In this document: one piece after another, positions 8,507 to 16,617 of the stretch
How the letters are laid out: each line of letters begins with the position of its first letter
How positions within the stretch are numbered: the stretch's first letter is position 1
Assembly: GCA_007118765.1 (NCBI GenBank)
Contig: SKQZ01000111.1
Coordinates: 1-28,860, forward strand
DNA from: Candidatus Hydrogenedentota bacterium
GTDB lineage: Bacteria; Hydrogenedentota; Hydrogenedentia; Hydrogenedentales; CAITNO01
DNA: 28,860 nt
Direction: 5' to 3'
Translations under genes and position numbers: made by a program
Notes under the pieces: generated by a model
Database searches by the model: none
What the model saw: the letters and a program-made list of their open reading frames with translations, nothing else
Told to the model about the DNA's origin: nothing

Positions 8507-9584
8507 AACGCGTCTCACCGCTCCCGAGCAGTTAAACAACGCGACCGGCGCACAGCTGTATGAAGAAGCGAAGCGTGCGTGGCGCGCGGGCGCCGCAACA
8601 CTCCTGCTCGATCTGGCACCCACCCGCGACATGGACTCGCTGGGCGGTGCATGGTTGCTTAAAATTGCGGGCGACATGCGCCGCCGGGACGGTGAATTCA
8701 AGTGGGAGGGGCATCAGGAAGCCATAGCGGATTTCATGACCATGCTTGAACCGGCATTGCAAATGAAACCCAAGAAGCCGCCCAAGCCGCCCGGACTATT
8801 CGATAGCTTCACCGATACGCTCGTCAATTTCGTCGGGGAATTCGGCGAGTTCATGGGATTGTGTGTAGACACCTTGTACTGGACGGCGGTCGCGCCATTC
8901 GAGGGACGGGGGTTCCGCTTTAACGCATTCATGGAAGAGGCCCACGAAATGGGGGTGCGCGCCGTGCGCATCGTCTGTCTCATGAACTTTCTGCTGGGGC
9001 TTATTATTGCCATGTTGTCGGCGGCGCAGGTGGCGGCCTTCGGCATGCAAATCTATGTGGCGGACCTCATTATGATTGGTTTTGCACGGGAGCTGGCCGC
9101 CATCATGACCGCCGTGGTGGTATCCGCCCGCACGGGCGCGGCCATTGCCGCCGAAATCGCCACCATGAAAGTACAGGAAGAGGTGGACGCCCTGCGCGGC
9201 ATGGGCATCAACGTAGTGCAGTATCTGGTAACGCCCAAAGTGGCGGCGCTTATAGTCGTTTTGCCCTGCCTTGTGACGTTGGGTCTGGTTTCCGGCGTTG
9301 CAGGCGGCGCGCTTTGGGGGGTGTTGGTGCTGGGTTTCCGGCCGGCGGTCTGGTATCAGCAAACCCTCGGCGCCGCGTATATGAGCGATATTATGCAGGG
9401 CATGCTCAAAACATTCTTTTTCGCCATTGCCATCGCCCTTATCGGCTGTCACAACGGATTGCGCGTGCGCGGCGGTTCGCGGGGCGTCGGCTTGATGACC
9501 ACCCGCGCCGTCGTGATGGACATCTTCATGCTGATTTGCATTGACATTGTGTTTGCCGCCATCTTTTACTATTGGCTTGAGTAG
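8499..9584 (+). CDS. mlaE: MlaE-type lipid transport permease with fused STAS domain
   Basis: 361 residues. Residues 1-85 resemble a STAS domain, the MlaB role, with the DMDSLGGAWLL segment at 44-54 at the usual phospho-acceptor loop. A proline/lysine linker (PKKPPKPPG, 91-99) leads to an MlaE/YrbE permease core with about five membrane segments and the conserved EIATMKVQEEVDALRGMG helix (219-236). It should form the membrane channel of an MCE lipid ABC transporter with MlaF and MlaD. The ATG at 8499 overlaps the ligA stop by 8 bp, with AGGAAA upstream. In E. coli MlaB and MlaE are separate proteins; here they are one. Confidence 0.9.
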   Translation: MSETRLTAPEQLNNATGAQLYEEAKRAWRAGAATLLLDLAPTRDMDSLGGAWLLKIAGDMRRRDGEFKWEGHQEAIADFMTMLEPALQMKPKKPPKPPGLFDSFTDTLVNFVGEFGEFMGLCVDTLYWTAVAPFEGRGFRFNAFMEEAHEMGVRAVRIVCLMNFLLGLIIAMLSAAQVAAFGMQIYVADLIMIGFARELAAIMTAVVVSARTGAAIAAEIATMKVQEEVDALRGMGINVVQYLVTPKVAALIVVLPCLVTLGLVSGVAGGALWGVLVLGFRPAVWYQQTLGAAYMSDIMQGMLKTFFFAIAIALIGCHNGLRVRGGSRGVGLMTTRAVVMDIFMLICIDIVFAAIFYYWLE

Positions 9585-9589
9585 TGACC

Positions 9590-10357
9590 ATGGACGATAT
9601 CATCATCAAAGTAACAGACCTCGTCGCTCATTACGGCGAGTTCAAAGTGTTGGACGGCGTGTCTTTTGAAGTGAAGCGCGGCGAAATTTTTATGATCGTC
9701 GGCGGCAGTGGTTGCGGAAAGAGTACGCTGCTCAAACATTTGTGCGGTCTCATGCGCCCCACCAGCGGCGAAATTTTGTACAATAACACAGATGTGGCCG
9801 TAATGGACGCGGACGAGCTGGCGGAAATGCAGCACGGCATCGGCATTGCGTTTCAATCGAGCGGCCTGTTTAATTCCATGACCGTTGGCGAAAACGTGGC
9901 CATGCCCATGCGCGAATACGGCAATGTGGACAAAGTGCTCGTTGACGACCTTGTCCGTTTCAAACTGAGTTTGGTGGGGCTTGCCGCCGCGCAACATTTG
10001 ATGCCCGGCGAATTGTCCGGGGGCATGCGCAAGCGCGCCGGACTTGCGCGGGCCATCGCGCTTGACCCGGAGCTGGTGTATTTTGACGAGCCCTCCGCCG
10101 GACTGGACCCCATCATGGCCGCCGGGCTGGACGACATGATTCTGAAACTGAAGCGGATGCTTTCCACGACCTTTGTGATTGTGACCCACGAACTGGATTC
10201 CATCCGAATGGCGGCCGACCGCGTCCTTATGCTGGACAAAGGCGAAGTGTTGTTCTGTGGCACCGTGGAGGAGACCAAAACCTCTTCCATTGAACGGGTG
10301 CGCCAGTTTTTCGAACGACGGCCCGACGAATTCATAACACAAGGCAATTTAAGTTAA
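9590..10357 (+). CDS. mlaF: MlaF-type ABC transporter ATPase
   Basis: 255 residues with all ABC motifs: Walker A GGSGCGKST (38-46), Q-loop Gln89, signature LSGGM (142-146) in the LSGGMRKRAGLARA form typical of Mla ATPases, Walker B LVYFDEP (162-168) and switch His200. It powers lipid movement through the MlaE permease. The ATG at 9590 is preferred; a GTG two codons upstream at 9584 would overlap the previous stop as TAGTG. The long open frame on the opposite strand is a coding shadow. Confidence 0.95.
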   Translation: MDDIIIKVTDLVAHYGEFKVLDGVSFEVKRGEIFMIVGGSGCGKSTLLKHLCGLMRPTSGEILYNNTDVAVMDADELAEMQHGIGIAFQSSGLFNSMTVGENVAMPMREYGNVDKVLVDDLVRFKLSLVGLAAAQHLMPGELSGGMRKRAGLARAIALDPELVYFDEPSAGLDPIMAAGLDDMILKLKRMLSTTFVIVTHELDSIRMAADRVLMLDKGEVLFCGTVEETKTSSIERVRQFFERRPDEFITQGNLS

Positions 10358-10394
10358 AATGATGCGACGTCAAGACATCTGAGGAAACATTACG

Positions 10395-11378
10395 GTGGCG
10401 ACAAAAAAGCAAAAATTCAAGGTCAGCATCTTTCTTATCGTCTGCATTTCTTTCATGACGATGGCCACGCTGGTTATTACGGGCATTTACCGGGACCCCG
10501 GCGTCTATTACTGGCTTGAGTTCGAAGAGTCCATCCTTGGCCTGAATGACGGCGGGCTGGTCGAGTATCTTGGCGTGCCCGTGGGCCGGGTGCATGAGAT
10601 ATTTGTGACCGACAACCAGCGCGCCCATGTGGGTGTAGTGATTGATCCTGATATTGTCACGTTGCATGAGGGCGTGGAGGGGCAACTCGTTATCTACAGT
10701 ATTGCCGCAGGCACCATGGCCGTGTCGCTCAGCGGCGGCGATCCCGAACAGCCGAAGCTGGGCGGAAACTCGCAAATACCCACCAAACCAAGCACCATTG
10801 AAGCGTTTAGCGCGCAGTTGACCACCATCCTCGAAGAGGTGACGGAAATTACCAACCACATCACCGGACAATTGTCCCATCTGGATGAGACGGCCATCAG
10901 CGATATTGTGCATCATGCCCGCGATCTCCTTGCGCGGGGCGACGGTTTTGTGGATGATACGTCGGTGCTGGTGCAGGAAGCCACGGAAGCCGTCAAGGAT
11001 GCGCGGCGGCATGCGGACAACCTGGTGGCCGCCATTGAAGACCACAGCAACGACCTGAAGCAATTGACCGGTAAACTTGAGAAACTGATTGATGTCACGA
11101 TAGAACGGGCCGAAGCACTGGATGTCCAGCAAATACAACAACAATTCAGCGACCTGCTTGATCAGGTGACCGCCGTCGCCGAACAAGTGGACGAGACGGT
11201 GGCCAACATGGATGTAATCGCAACGGATGTGATTCACCAGGCCGACAATGTGGAGTTCACATTGCGCCGTACCATGCTGGAAATGCGCGATGCCTTTGAC
11301 AGTATACGCGTGTTGGTGGACAACCTCAGGGACGACCCGTCGTCATTGCTGCGCGGGCCCGGCCGTGTACGCGAATAG
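10395..11378 (+). CDS. mlaD: MlaD-type MCE domain substrate-binding protein
   Basis: 327 residues. A single N-terminal membrane anchor (about 9-30) is followed by an MCE domain (about 38-117) containing LNDGGLVEYLGVPVGRV, the conserved 'G-V-x-V-G-x-V' signature. A long Ala/Glu/Asp-rich helical region (about 135-310) probably forms coiled coil reaching into the periplasm. MCE proteins bind phospholipid and bridge the membranes. The start is GTG at 10395 with GAGGAA 9 nt upstream. It sits 37 bp after mlaF and 15 bp before the lipoprotein gene. Confidence 0.92.
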   Translation: MATKKQKFKVSIFLIVCISFMTMATLVITGIYRDPGVYYWLEFEESILGLNDGGLVEYLGVPVGRVHEIFVTDNQRAHVGVVIDPDIVTLHEGVEGQLVIYSIAAGTMAVSLSGGDPEQPKLGGNSQIPTKPSTIEAFSAQLTTILEEVTEITNHITGQLSHLDETAISDIVHHARDLLARGDGFVDDTSVLVQEATEAVKDARRHADNLVAAIEDHSNDLKQLTGKLEKLIDVTIERAEALDVQQIQQQFSDLLDQVTAVAEQVDETVANMDVIATDVIHQADNVEFTLRRTMLEMRDAFDSIRVLVDNLRDDPSSLLRGPGRVRE

Positions 11379-11393
11379 AGGAGAGAGAACCGC

Positions 11394-12056
11394 ATGATAA
11401 ATAATGTCGCTGCCCCGCACTGGAAACGTTTTGCACCGGTCGTCTGTTGCATGGTGATGGTGATGCTGACGACCGGTTGCCTGACCGCGCCGGATATTGA
11501 ACGGACGCGCCTCTATACTCTGCATACGGACCTGCAGATGGACGAGGCGGAACCGCTGGACCTTACGCTGGGTGTTCGCCCGCTTTTTGCGGCGCGGCCC
11601 TACGCCCTGCCCATGGCCTTTCTCAATGACGCGGGCCAGCTGGGATACCGTGTGCGCGATGAATGGGCCGAACCGCCCGCCAACTCGGTTACACGGGCCG
11701 TTACGGACGCGCTTGCCGCCACAAACCGCTACAAAGACGTGGGCAATGCCGCCGACATGGCGCGGCCCGACCTGCTGTTGACCGGCGAATTGCGCATGTT
11801 CCACGAAAACAGGACGGAGTCGCCGCCGATGGCGGAGCTGGAAGTGCGGCTCGAATTACGTCCGGCCCGCGAACCCGGCGCGCTGTGGGCGGCCACCCTG
11901 CGCGAAACAGAGCCGCTTGACGGTGATGGCGCAGCCGACTTCGCAACGGCCATGAACGCCGCGCTGGCCAGACTGGCACAACGCGCCGCTGATGCCATCG
12001 CCACAGTGGAACCGCCGGAGCTGACGCCCAACGCGTCGGCGCCGCGGCGCCGGTAA
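11394..12056 (+). CDS. ABC-type transport auxiliary lipoprotein (PqiC-like)
   Basis: 220 residues. A hydrophobic signal ends in the lipobox LTTGC, with lipidated Cys29. The body resembles the ABC-transport auxiliary lipoprotein family (PF03886, which includes PqiC): an RLYTLHTD-like start, a GVRPLFAARPYALP segment and an LLLTGELRMF strand. It presumably sits in the outer membrane as the partner of the MCE protein, taking the place that MlaA/MlaC hold in E. coli; neither of those is seen here. GAGGAGAGAG precedes the ATG. It is the last gene of the ligA-mla run. Confidence 0.8.
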   Translation: MINNVAAPHWKRFAPVVCCMVMVMLTTGCLTAPDIERTRLYTLHTDLQMDEAEPLDLTLGVRPLFAARPYALPMAFLNDAGQLGYRVRDEWAEPPANSVTRAVTDALAATNRYKDVGNAADMARPDLLLTGELRMFHENRTESPPMAELEVRLELRPAREPGALWAATLRETEPLDGDGAADFATAMNAALARLAQRAADAIATVEPPELTPNASAPRRR

Positions 12057-12070
12057 GGCGCCTTCGTCCT
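12046..12070 (+). terminator. possible terminator of the mla operon
   Basis: GGCGCC (12046-12051) and GGCGCC (12057-12062) pair around the 5-nt loop GGTAA, which holds the stop codon. The stem is followed by TTCGTCCTTT. The stem is GC-rich but only 6 bp and the T-run is interrupted. Confidence 0.35.
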
Positions 12071-12134
12071 TTCGCGAGTTTCCGGCAGCGCATAAGCGTA
12101 TCGTTACTGACCGGCATGTTTTGAAGGTGTACCC

Positions 12135-13514
12135 ATGAACAGACCCGACAAACCCGACCTGCCCCCGGAATTCCCCGGCGCCACATGGTATGACGAGGCG
12201 GAGATTGAGGCGGCGGTGCGTGTGTTGCGACGTCAATCGCCCTTTCGATATTACGGGCCGGACTGCGGTTTTGAGACCGACCGGTTCGAAGCGGATTTCG
12301 CACGGTTTATCGCCGGCACACCCGGCATGCCGTGGCCTGAAAAAAGCGACTTTTATGTTACCGCGGTGAATTCAGGAACGGGCGCACTCGAAATAGCATT
12401 GGACGCCCTGGGGGTGGGTTGTGGCGATGAAGTTCTCGTACAGGGGTTCATGTGGATATCCAGCATCTCGGCGATTATCCGCAATCGCGCCATTCCGGTG
12501 CTGGTTGATTCGGACGATACGTTGAACATGGCCCCGGAAGCCATACGCGCACGTGTGACGCCCCGCACGAAGGTCATCATGCCCGTGCCCATGCTGGGCG
12601 GATGTGTGCGCATGGATGCGCTTATGAAGGAGGTGCGCGACATAAACGCGGCACGTGCCGCACAGGGGTTGCCGCCGATACGTGTGCTTGAAGATTGTGC
12701 TCAGGCCCTCGGCGCACATGGACAGGGACAACCGGGCTCTGTTGCGCCGGTGGGTGACGAAGGGGTTCATCGTGTGGGCACATTCGGCGATGTCGGCATT
12801 TTCAGTCTGCAAATTAACAAGAACATCTCGGCGGGCGAGGGCGGCGTGCTTGTTACCCGCGATCCCGAATTACACCGGCGCATTAACGCGTTGCACAATG
12901 CGGGATACGTCCCGGACGCAAACGCCCCTCGGTATTGGTATGGCGATGTGCCGCTGGGATGGGGACATGGCCGCCGCATGTCGGAGATACAAAGCGCTGT
13001 TGCCCGGGTGCAACTGACCAAGCTGGATGATATTGTCAATGCGATGCGGCGCAGCCATCAACGCCTTGAAGAGCACGTGCGTCAGCTGGGCATGACGCCC
13101 CGCGCCCGCGCCGATCAGGAGTATCCCGGTGACACGGGGTACTATTGTCTGTTTCAACTGCCGCCGGATGGCGCGGGGGAGGCGCAGCAAATCGCGCGCG
13201 GACGGGCTGTTGCGGCTGCCTTGGACGAGTTTGGGTTACGACCGTGGTTCTTGCACGACTTCGAGGTGCATGTGTACTACAACATTGCGCCGCTGGTGGA
13301 AAAGAAGCCGCTCAACCACCAATGCCCGTGGGCGTGTGCTCACAATTCATTTCACGAGCAATACCGCTACGAGCGGGGCACATTGCCGCGGTTGGATGCG
13401 GCACTGATTACAACCGTGGGCATTAACGTGCCCAGTCTGCTGACGTCACAGCAGGAAGATGGCATACGGGCGGCGTTGACGTATGTCCTTGGCGGGGTGA
13501 AAAATCCGGGTTAG
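12135..13514 (+). CDS. DegT/DnrJ/EryC1/StrS-family PLP-dependent aminotransferase
   Basis: 459 residues, longer than the usual 370-400 of this family. It has the substrate/PLP segment VNSGTGALEIALDALGVGCGDEV (78-100), Asp187 in LEDCAQALGA, and the PLP lysine Lys229 in SLQINKNISAGEGG. These enzymes transfer an amino group to keto-sugars, or act as related dehydratases, in nucleotide sugar pathways. Extra sequence lies around 195-214 (Gly/Pro-rich) before the lysine. GAAGGTG precedes the ATG. No sugar-nucleotide genes flank it, so the substrate cannot be read from context. Its stop overlaps that of the convergent radical SAM gene by 4 bp. Confidence 0.88.
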   Translation: MNRPDKPDLPPEFPGATWYDEAEIEAAVRVLRRQSPFRYYGPDCGFETDRFEADFARFIAGTPGMPWPEKSDFYVTAVNSGTGALEIALDALGVGCGDEVLVQGFMWISSISAIIRNRAIPVLVDSDDTLNMAPEAIRARVTPRTKVIMPVPMLGGCVRMDALMKEVRDINAARAAQGLPPIRVLEDCAQALGAHGQGQPGSVAPVGDEGVHRVGTFGDVGIFSLQINKNISAGEGGVLVTRDPELHRRINALHNAGYVPDANAPRYWYGDVPLGWGHGRRMSEIQSAVARVQLTKLDDIVNAMRRSHQRLEEHVRQLGMTPRARADQEYPGDTGYYCLFQLPPDGAGEAQQIARGRAVAAALDEFGLRPWFLHDFEVHVYYNIAPLVEKKPLNHQCPWACAHNSFHEQYRYERGTLPRLDAALITTVGINVPSLLTSQQEDGIRAALTYVLGGVKNPG

Positions 13515-14395
13515 AGCCCCAGGCCCACCAGTTTCTCCGTGGGTGGCCTGAACGCGGTAATCGGCCATTGAAGGGCATCATCCAAGGCGGCCAGTATGTC
13601 CGCTTTGTCTTCCGGCAGCCGCCCCTGTACATCCAGAAAATTACTGACGTGATCGGAAAGCAACATGGAAGGCCCTTCAAGGTGCGTTACCAACAAGCGC
13701 GTTTCCTCCAGGGCCTCATGGGCGGTGAGCAAATGAAGTGCGCCCGTGCGCCAGTGGTCGTGCCAGGGCGTTTGCGGCATGGGCACAAATGTACGCAGGC
13801 GGATAAAGTGGGGGGGCGCCTGATTCAACACAGCCGCACTGCCGATGGCATGGGCGCGCCAGCGTTCGCGCCCGGCCACGCCCACCATCAAATACACGGA
13901 CAGTTCGACATCTGCCTCCAGCAGGTGGGCATACGCGGCAACCGCCTCTTCGGGGGTGACTCCTTTGTTTAGCGCCGCCAGGGTTTCGGCATCTCCCGAC
14001 TCCAAGCCGGAATGAATCCGTTTGAACCCCGCCGCCGCCAAGCGACGCCACTCGTCCTGCGTCTTTTTTACCAGAAACTTGGCAGAGCCGTACATTGTGA
14101 TGCGTTCCAGATGCGGGAATCGCGCCTGCGCCGCCTCGCCAATGGCAACAAGCCGGTCGGTGCTTAATACGGCGGCATTGCCGTCTGCAAGAAATATGGT
14201 GCGCACCCCCGATCCATAGGCCGCCAGGGCCATGTCCATGTCTTCCTCAATGTCTGCCACAGCGCGCGCGCGGAACTTCTTGTCGCGATACATGCAACAA
14301 AAGGCACAGGCGTTGTGCGGACATCCGATGGTGGCCTGTATGACGAGCGACCTCGCTTCGCTGGGCGGTCTGTATACGGTGCCTTCGTAACGCAT
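13511..14395 (-). CDS. radical SAM protein
   Basis: 294 residues. The [4Fe-4S] site is at Cys25, Cys30 and Cys33 in GCPHNACAFC, a CX4CX2C spacing used by one radical SAM subgroup in place of CX3CX2C. A TIM-barrel-like body follows, with the RIHSGLESGD segment (about 125-134) and VYLMVGVAG (about 166-174). No B12-binding or other accessory domain is seen. The start has CAGGAAA upstream. It lies 30 bp after the SDR gene on the same strand and probably shares its transcript. The reaction is unknown. Confidence 0.88.
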   Translation of the reverse strand: MRYEGTVYRPPSEARSLVIQATIGCPHNACAFCCMYRDKKFRARAVADIEEDMDMALAAYGSGVRTIFLADGNAAVLSTDRLVAIGEAAQARFPHLERITMYGSAKFLVKKTQDEWRRLAAAGFKRIHSGLESGDAETLAALNKGVTPEEAVAAYAHLLEADVELSVYLMVGVAGRERWRAHAIGSAAVLNQAPPHFIRLRTFVPMPQTPWHDHWRTGALHLLTAHEALEETRLLVTHLEGPSMLLSDHVSNFLDVQGRLPEDKADILAALDDALQWPITAFRPPTEKLVGLGL

Positions 14396-14425
14396 GGTGG
14401 TTTCCTGCTTTTCAATAGCGTCGCC

Positions 14426-15529
14426 TTAGGGCGCCAGCGTCTTGCGCCAGCTGCCGCGGCGGATGGCGGCATCATGCAGATGCTCCTTATAATAACGCAC
14501 CAGCACGTCCATGTAATCCGGCAGTCTCGGACACTGCAATCCGACGGCGGCGAGCCGCTCGGTACTCGCGGCGAATTCGTATTCGATGGGTTGTTCGCCA
14601 TATTGAAATGCCTGCCACGGAATGCCGGTAAGCATTTCAAAAAGAGCAAACTTTGCAACGGGCCGCAACAGCCAGTAGGGGCCGCGCCATAACGGCTTGA
14701 ATTTGGGCCAATGCTCGCAGGCAAGGTCTACAAAGGTGTTATAAGTAACCGGGTCGGGATCCATGAGGCAATAGGTGCGTCCAATGGCATCGGCATCTTT
14801 TTCAAAGAGTTCGACAATGCCGTCGGTGACGAAGTCCACCGGGGCAATGTGACATTTGACGGGGCCGCAGTCGGGCATGATGACATGCAGGTTGCGACCG
14901 ATGGTTACGAGCAGATAGTACGGGCCGTCCACCTTTTCAATGTAGCCGGTCTCGCTGTGGCCCACCACCACGGGCGGGCGGAAAATGACCGATGGAATAT
15001 CCGCCATGCGTTCGCGCACACACTTTTCCGCAAGGAACTTGGTCTCTTCATAATAATTTTTGAAGTCCTGCCCTTTGTCAAAGTCCGTATCCGAAAATGT
15101 GCCGGTATGGGTGCCCGCCACCGCCAGCGTGCTGATATGGCCGAATCGTTCCAGGTGGGGCAACTCCCGGCAGAAGTCCAGCAAATGGCGCGTACCGTCC
15201 ACATTGATGCGCATGAGCACATCCCGCGGGGCGGCAAGATGATACAGCGCCGCGAGATGAATCACGCCGGTGACACACCCGACAATTTCCTCGCGGGCGG
15301 CGGCATCCAGCGCGAGCCCCGGCTGGGTAATGTCGCCTTCAATAATTTGTACGCGACCGCTGCTTTCCGCCTCGGGATGGGCGTCGGCGAGGTATGCGCG
15401 CAGTTTCTCCACAAAAGAACCGTTTTCAAGCAGGTACAAGTCATGTGCGTAGTTGTTCAGGTACCGGTCAAGCACAAACCGCCCCAGGAACCCCCCGGCC
15501 CCGGTAATTAGTAAGGATTTTTCAGCCAT
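14426..15529 (-). CDS. extended SDR/thioester-reductase-like NAD(P)-dependent enzyme
   Basis: 367 residues. The Rossmann motif TGAGGFLG has Gly10, Gly13 and Gly16. The active-site residues are Ser133 (ISTLAVAG) and the YEETK motif with Tyr160 and Lys164. The segment DFKNYYEETKFLAEK and the long substrate domain fit the NAD_binding_4 (male sterility/thioester reductase) branch, which reduces acyl thioesters or acts on lipid-linked substrates. Of two in-frame ATGs, 15529 is preferred because GGAGG sits 7 nt before it and only 1 nt before the ATG at 15535. It lies between lpxA and the radical SAM gene, so a lipid-related role is possible but inferred. Confidence 0.83.
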   Translation of the reverse strand: MAEKSLLITGAGGFLGRFVLDRYLNNYAHDLYLLENGSFVEKLRAYLADAHPEAESSGRVQIIEGDITQPGLALDAAAREEIVGCVTGVIHLAALYHLAAPRDVLMRINVDGTRHLLDFCRELPHLERFGHISTLAVAGTHTGTFSDTDFDKGQDFKNYYEETKFLAEKCVRERMADIPSVIFRPPVVVGHSETGYIEKVDGPYYLLVTIGRNLHVIMPDCGPVKCHIAPVDFVTDGIVELFEKDADAIGRTYCLMDPDPVTYNTFVDLACEHWPKFKPLWRGPYWLLRPVAKFALFEMLTGIPWQAFQYGEQPIEYEFAASTERLAAVGLQCPRLPDYMDVLVRYYKEHLHDAAIRRGSWRKTLAP

Positions 15530-15547
15530 CCGCATTCCTCCTGTCCA

Positions 15548-15566
15548 ACGCGGGCGCTGCCCGCGT
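15548..15566 (-). promoter_or_regulatory. strong hairpin between lpxA and the SDR gene
   Basis: A perfect 8-bp stem ACGCGGGC/GCCCGCGT with a 3-nt loop. On the minus strand it ends 8 nt before the GGAGGA ribosome binding site of the SDR gene. It lacks a T-run, so it is more likely an mRNA stability or processing structure, or a poor terminator. Confidence 0.45.
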
Positions 15567-15651
15567 GTGTTGTTTCGTCATCGCAAGCAAACCATTGCTC
15601 CGGCGCCGACTTCATGGACATCAAAATCACTGCTATGAAGGCAGACGCCGG

Positions 15652-16443
15652 TTATCGCAGGATGCCGCGATTGGAACTTTTCACAAAGTTAATCAGCACG
15701 TCTTTCTCGTCGCATGGTTCCACGGTCTTTTCAATTTCCTTCAGTGCCTGGCTGGTATTCAGCCCCGAGCGATACAACAGCTTGTAAATGCGCCGGATGC
15801 GGCCCACGGCGTCTTTACTGAACCCGTTTCGGGTGAGCCCCACGACATTGGGCCCGTAGCAGCGGGCGGGATGCCCTTCCATGATCATATAGGGCAGCGC
15901 ATCCATGTTAATGCGCGACATGCCGCCAATGAATGCCATGGCGCCGATGCGACAGAACTGATGCACACCGGACAACCCGCCCATGATGGCGCCGTCCTGC
16001 ACCTCCACATGACCGGCCAGCCCGGCGCTGTTCGCCATAATCACGCGGCTGCCGACAAGACAATCATGCGCCACGTGCGAGCAGGCCATGAACAGGCAAT
16101 TGTCGCCGATGCGCGTTACTTTTTCGGTATCTTCCGGGCTGTATACGGTGCTCGAACTTACGGTTACCGACTCGCGAAATATATTGTTGTCTCCGATAAC
16201 GGTCTTGCCGATTTCGTCCGTGAGATGTTTGAGATCCTGCGGCGCCACGCCCACCTGCGCGCCGCTGTAGGTGCGGTTCTGCGCGCCCATCACGGTGCCT
16301 TTGCCAATGACGCAATGGGGCCCGATAACGGATCCGGCCCCGATGCGCACCTGTTCTTCTATGATGGCATAGGGCATTACCTCAACATCGTCCGCCAGTT
16401 CGGCGCTCGGATCAATAATTGCCGTGGGGTGTATCTTCGACAT
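15652..16443 (-). CDS. lpxA: UDP-N-acetylglucosamine acyltransferase LpxA
   Basis: 263 residues against 262 in E. coli. It catalyses the first step of lipid A synthesis, transferring a 3-hydroxyacyl chain from acyl carrier protein to UDP-GlcNAc. The left-handed beta-helix hexapeptide repeats run from about residue 5 to 190. The catalytic base aligns with His126 in SHVAHDC. The conserved APQDLKH segment (67-73), GHVEVQDGAIMGGLSGVHQFC and C-terminal GFSKDAVGRIRRIYK are present. The residue matching the E. coli acyl ruler Gly173 is also glycine (Gly174), which would allow a long chain; this is an inference. The ATG at 16443 has GGAAAG upstream; the longer frame is non-homologous. The usual lpxD/fabZ/lpxB neighbours are absent. 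Confidence 0.95.
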   Translation of the reverse strand: MSKIHPTAIIDPSAELADDVEVMPYAIIEEQVRIGAGSVIGPHCVIGKGTVMGAQNRTYSGAQVGVAPQDLKHLTDEIGKTVIGDNNIFRESVTVSSSTVYSPEDTEKVTRIGDNCLFMACSHVAHDCLVGSRVIMANSAGLAGHVEVQDGAIMGGLSGVHQFCRIGAMAFIGGMSRINMDALPYMIMEGHPARCYGPNVVGLTRNGFSKDAVGRIRRIYKLLYRSGLNTSQALKEIEKTVEPCDEKDVLINFVKSSNRGILR

Positions 16444-16548
16444 ACGCTTCTTTCCGTGGTCTGCGGCATGCAGGTGCCGTTTGTTCCTTTGTGAAAACCC
16501 CGGCGGCGCGGTTGCCGATGAATGCGAAACCGCCCGCCCATTTACAGG

Positions 16549-16569
16549 TATAATATACAAGCGCTTGTA
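16549..16569 (+). promoter_or_regulatory. -10 box with overlapping 14-bp palindrome upstream of M23 gene
   Basis: A perfect TATAAT (16549-16554) is followed at once by the perfect 14-bp palindrome TACAAGCGCTTGTA (16556-16569). The palindrome is centred near the expected transcription start, 49 nt before the ATG. No good -35 is visible at 16-18 bp. The placement suits a repressor operator. The region also separates the divergent lpxA gene. Confidence 0.5.
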
Positions 16570-16617
16570 CTGTTCGCCACTTGTGCCAATATCAATCGTT
16601 CGGCGGAGCCACACAAC

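Noticed and set aside
9569..10342. 257-codon frame on the minus strand covering all of mlaF
   Set aside because: It mirrors mlaF codon structure and has no recognisable domain; mlaF itself has all ABC motifs.
15573..15600. Possible fifth copy of the 77-bp element (TCGTCATCGCAAGC)
   Set aside because: Only the first 10-14 bases match and the conserved core is absent, so it is at best a remnant.
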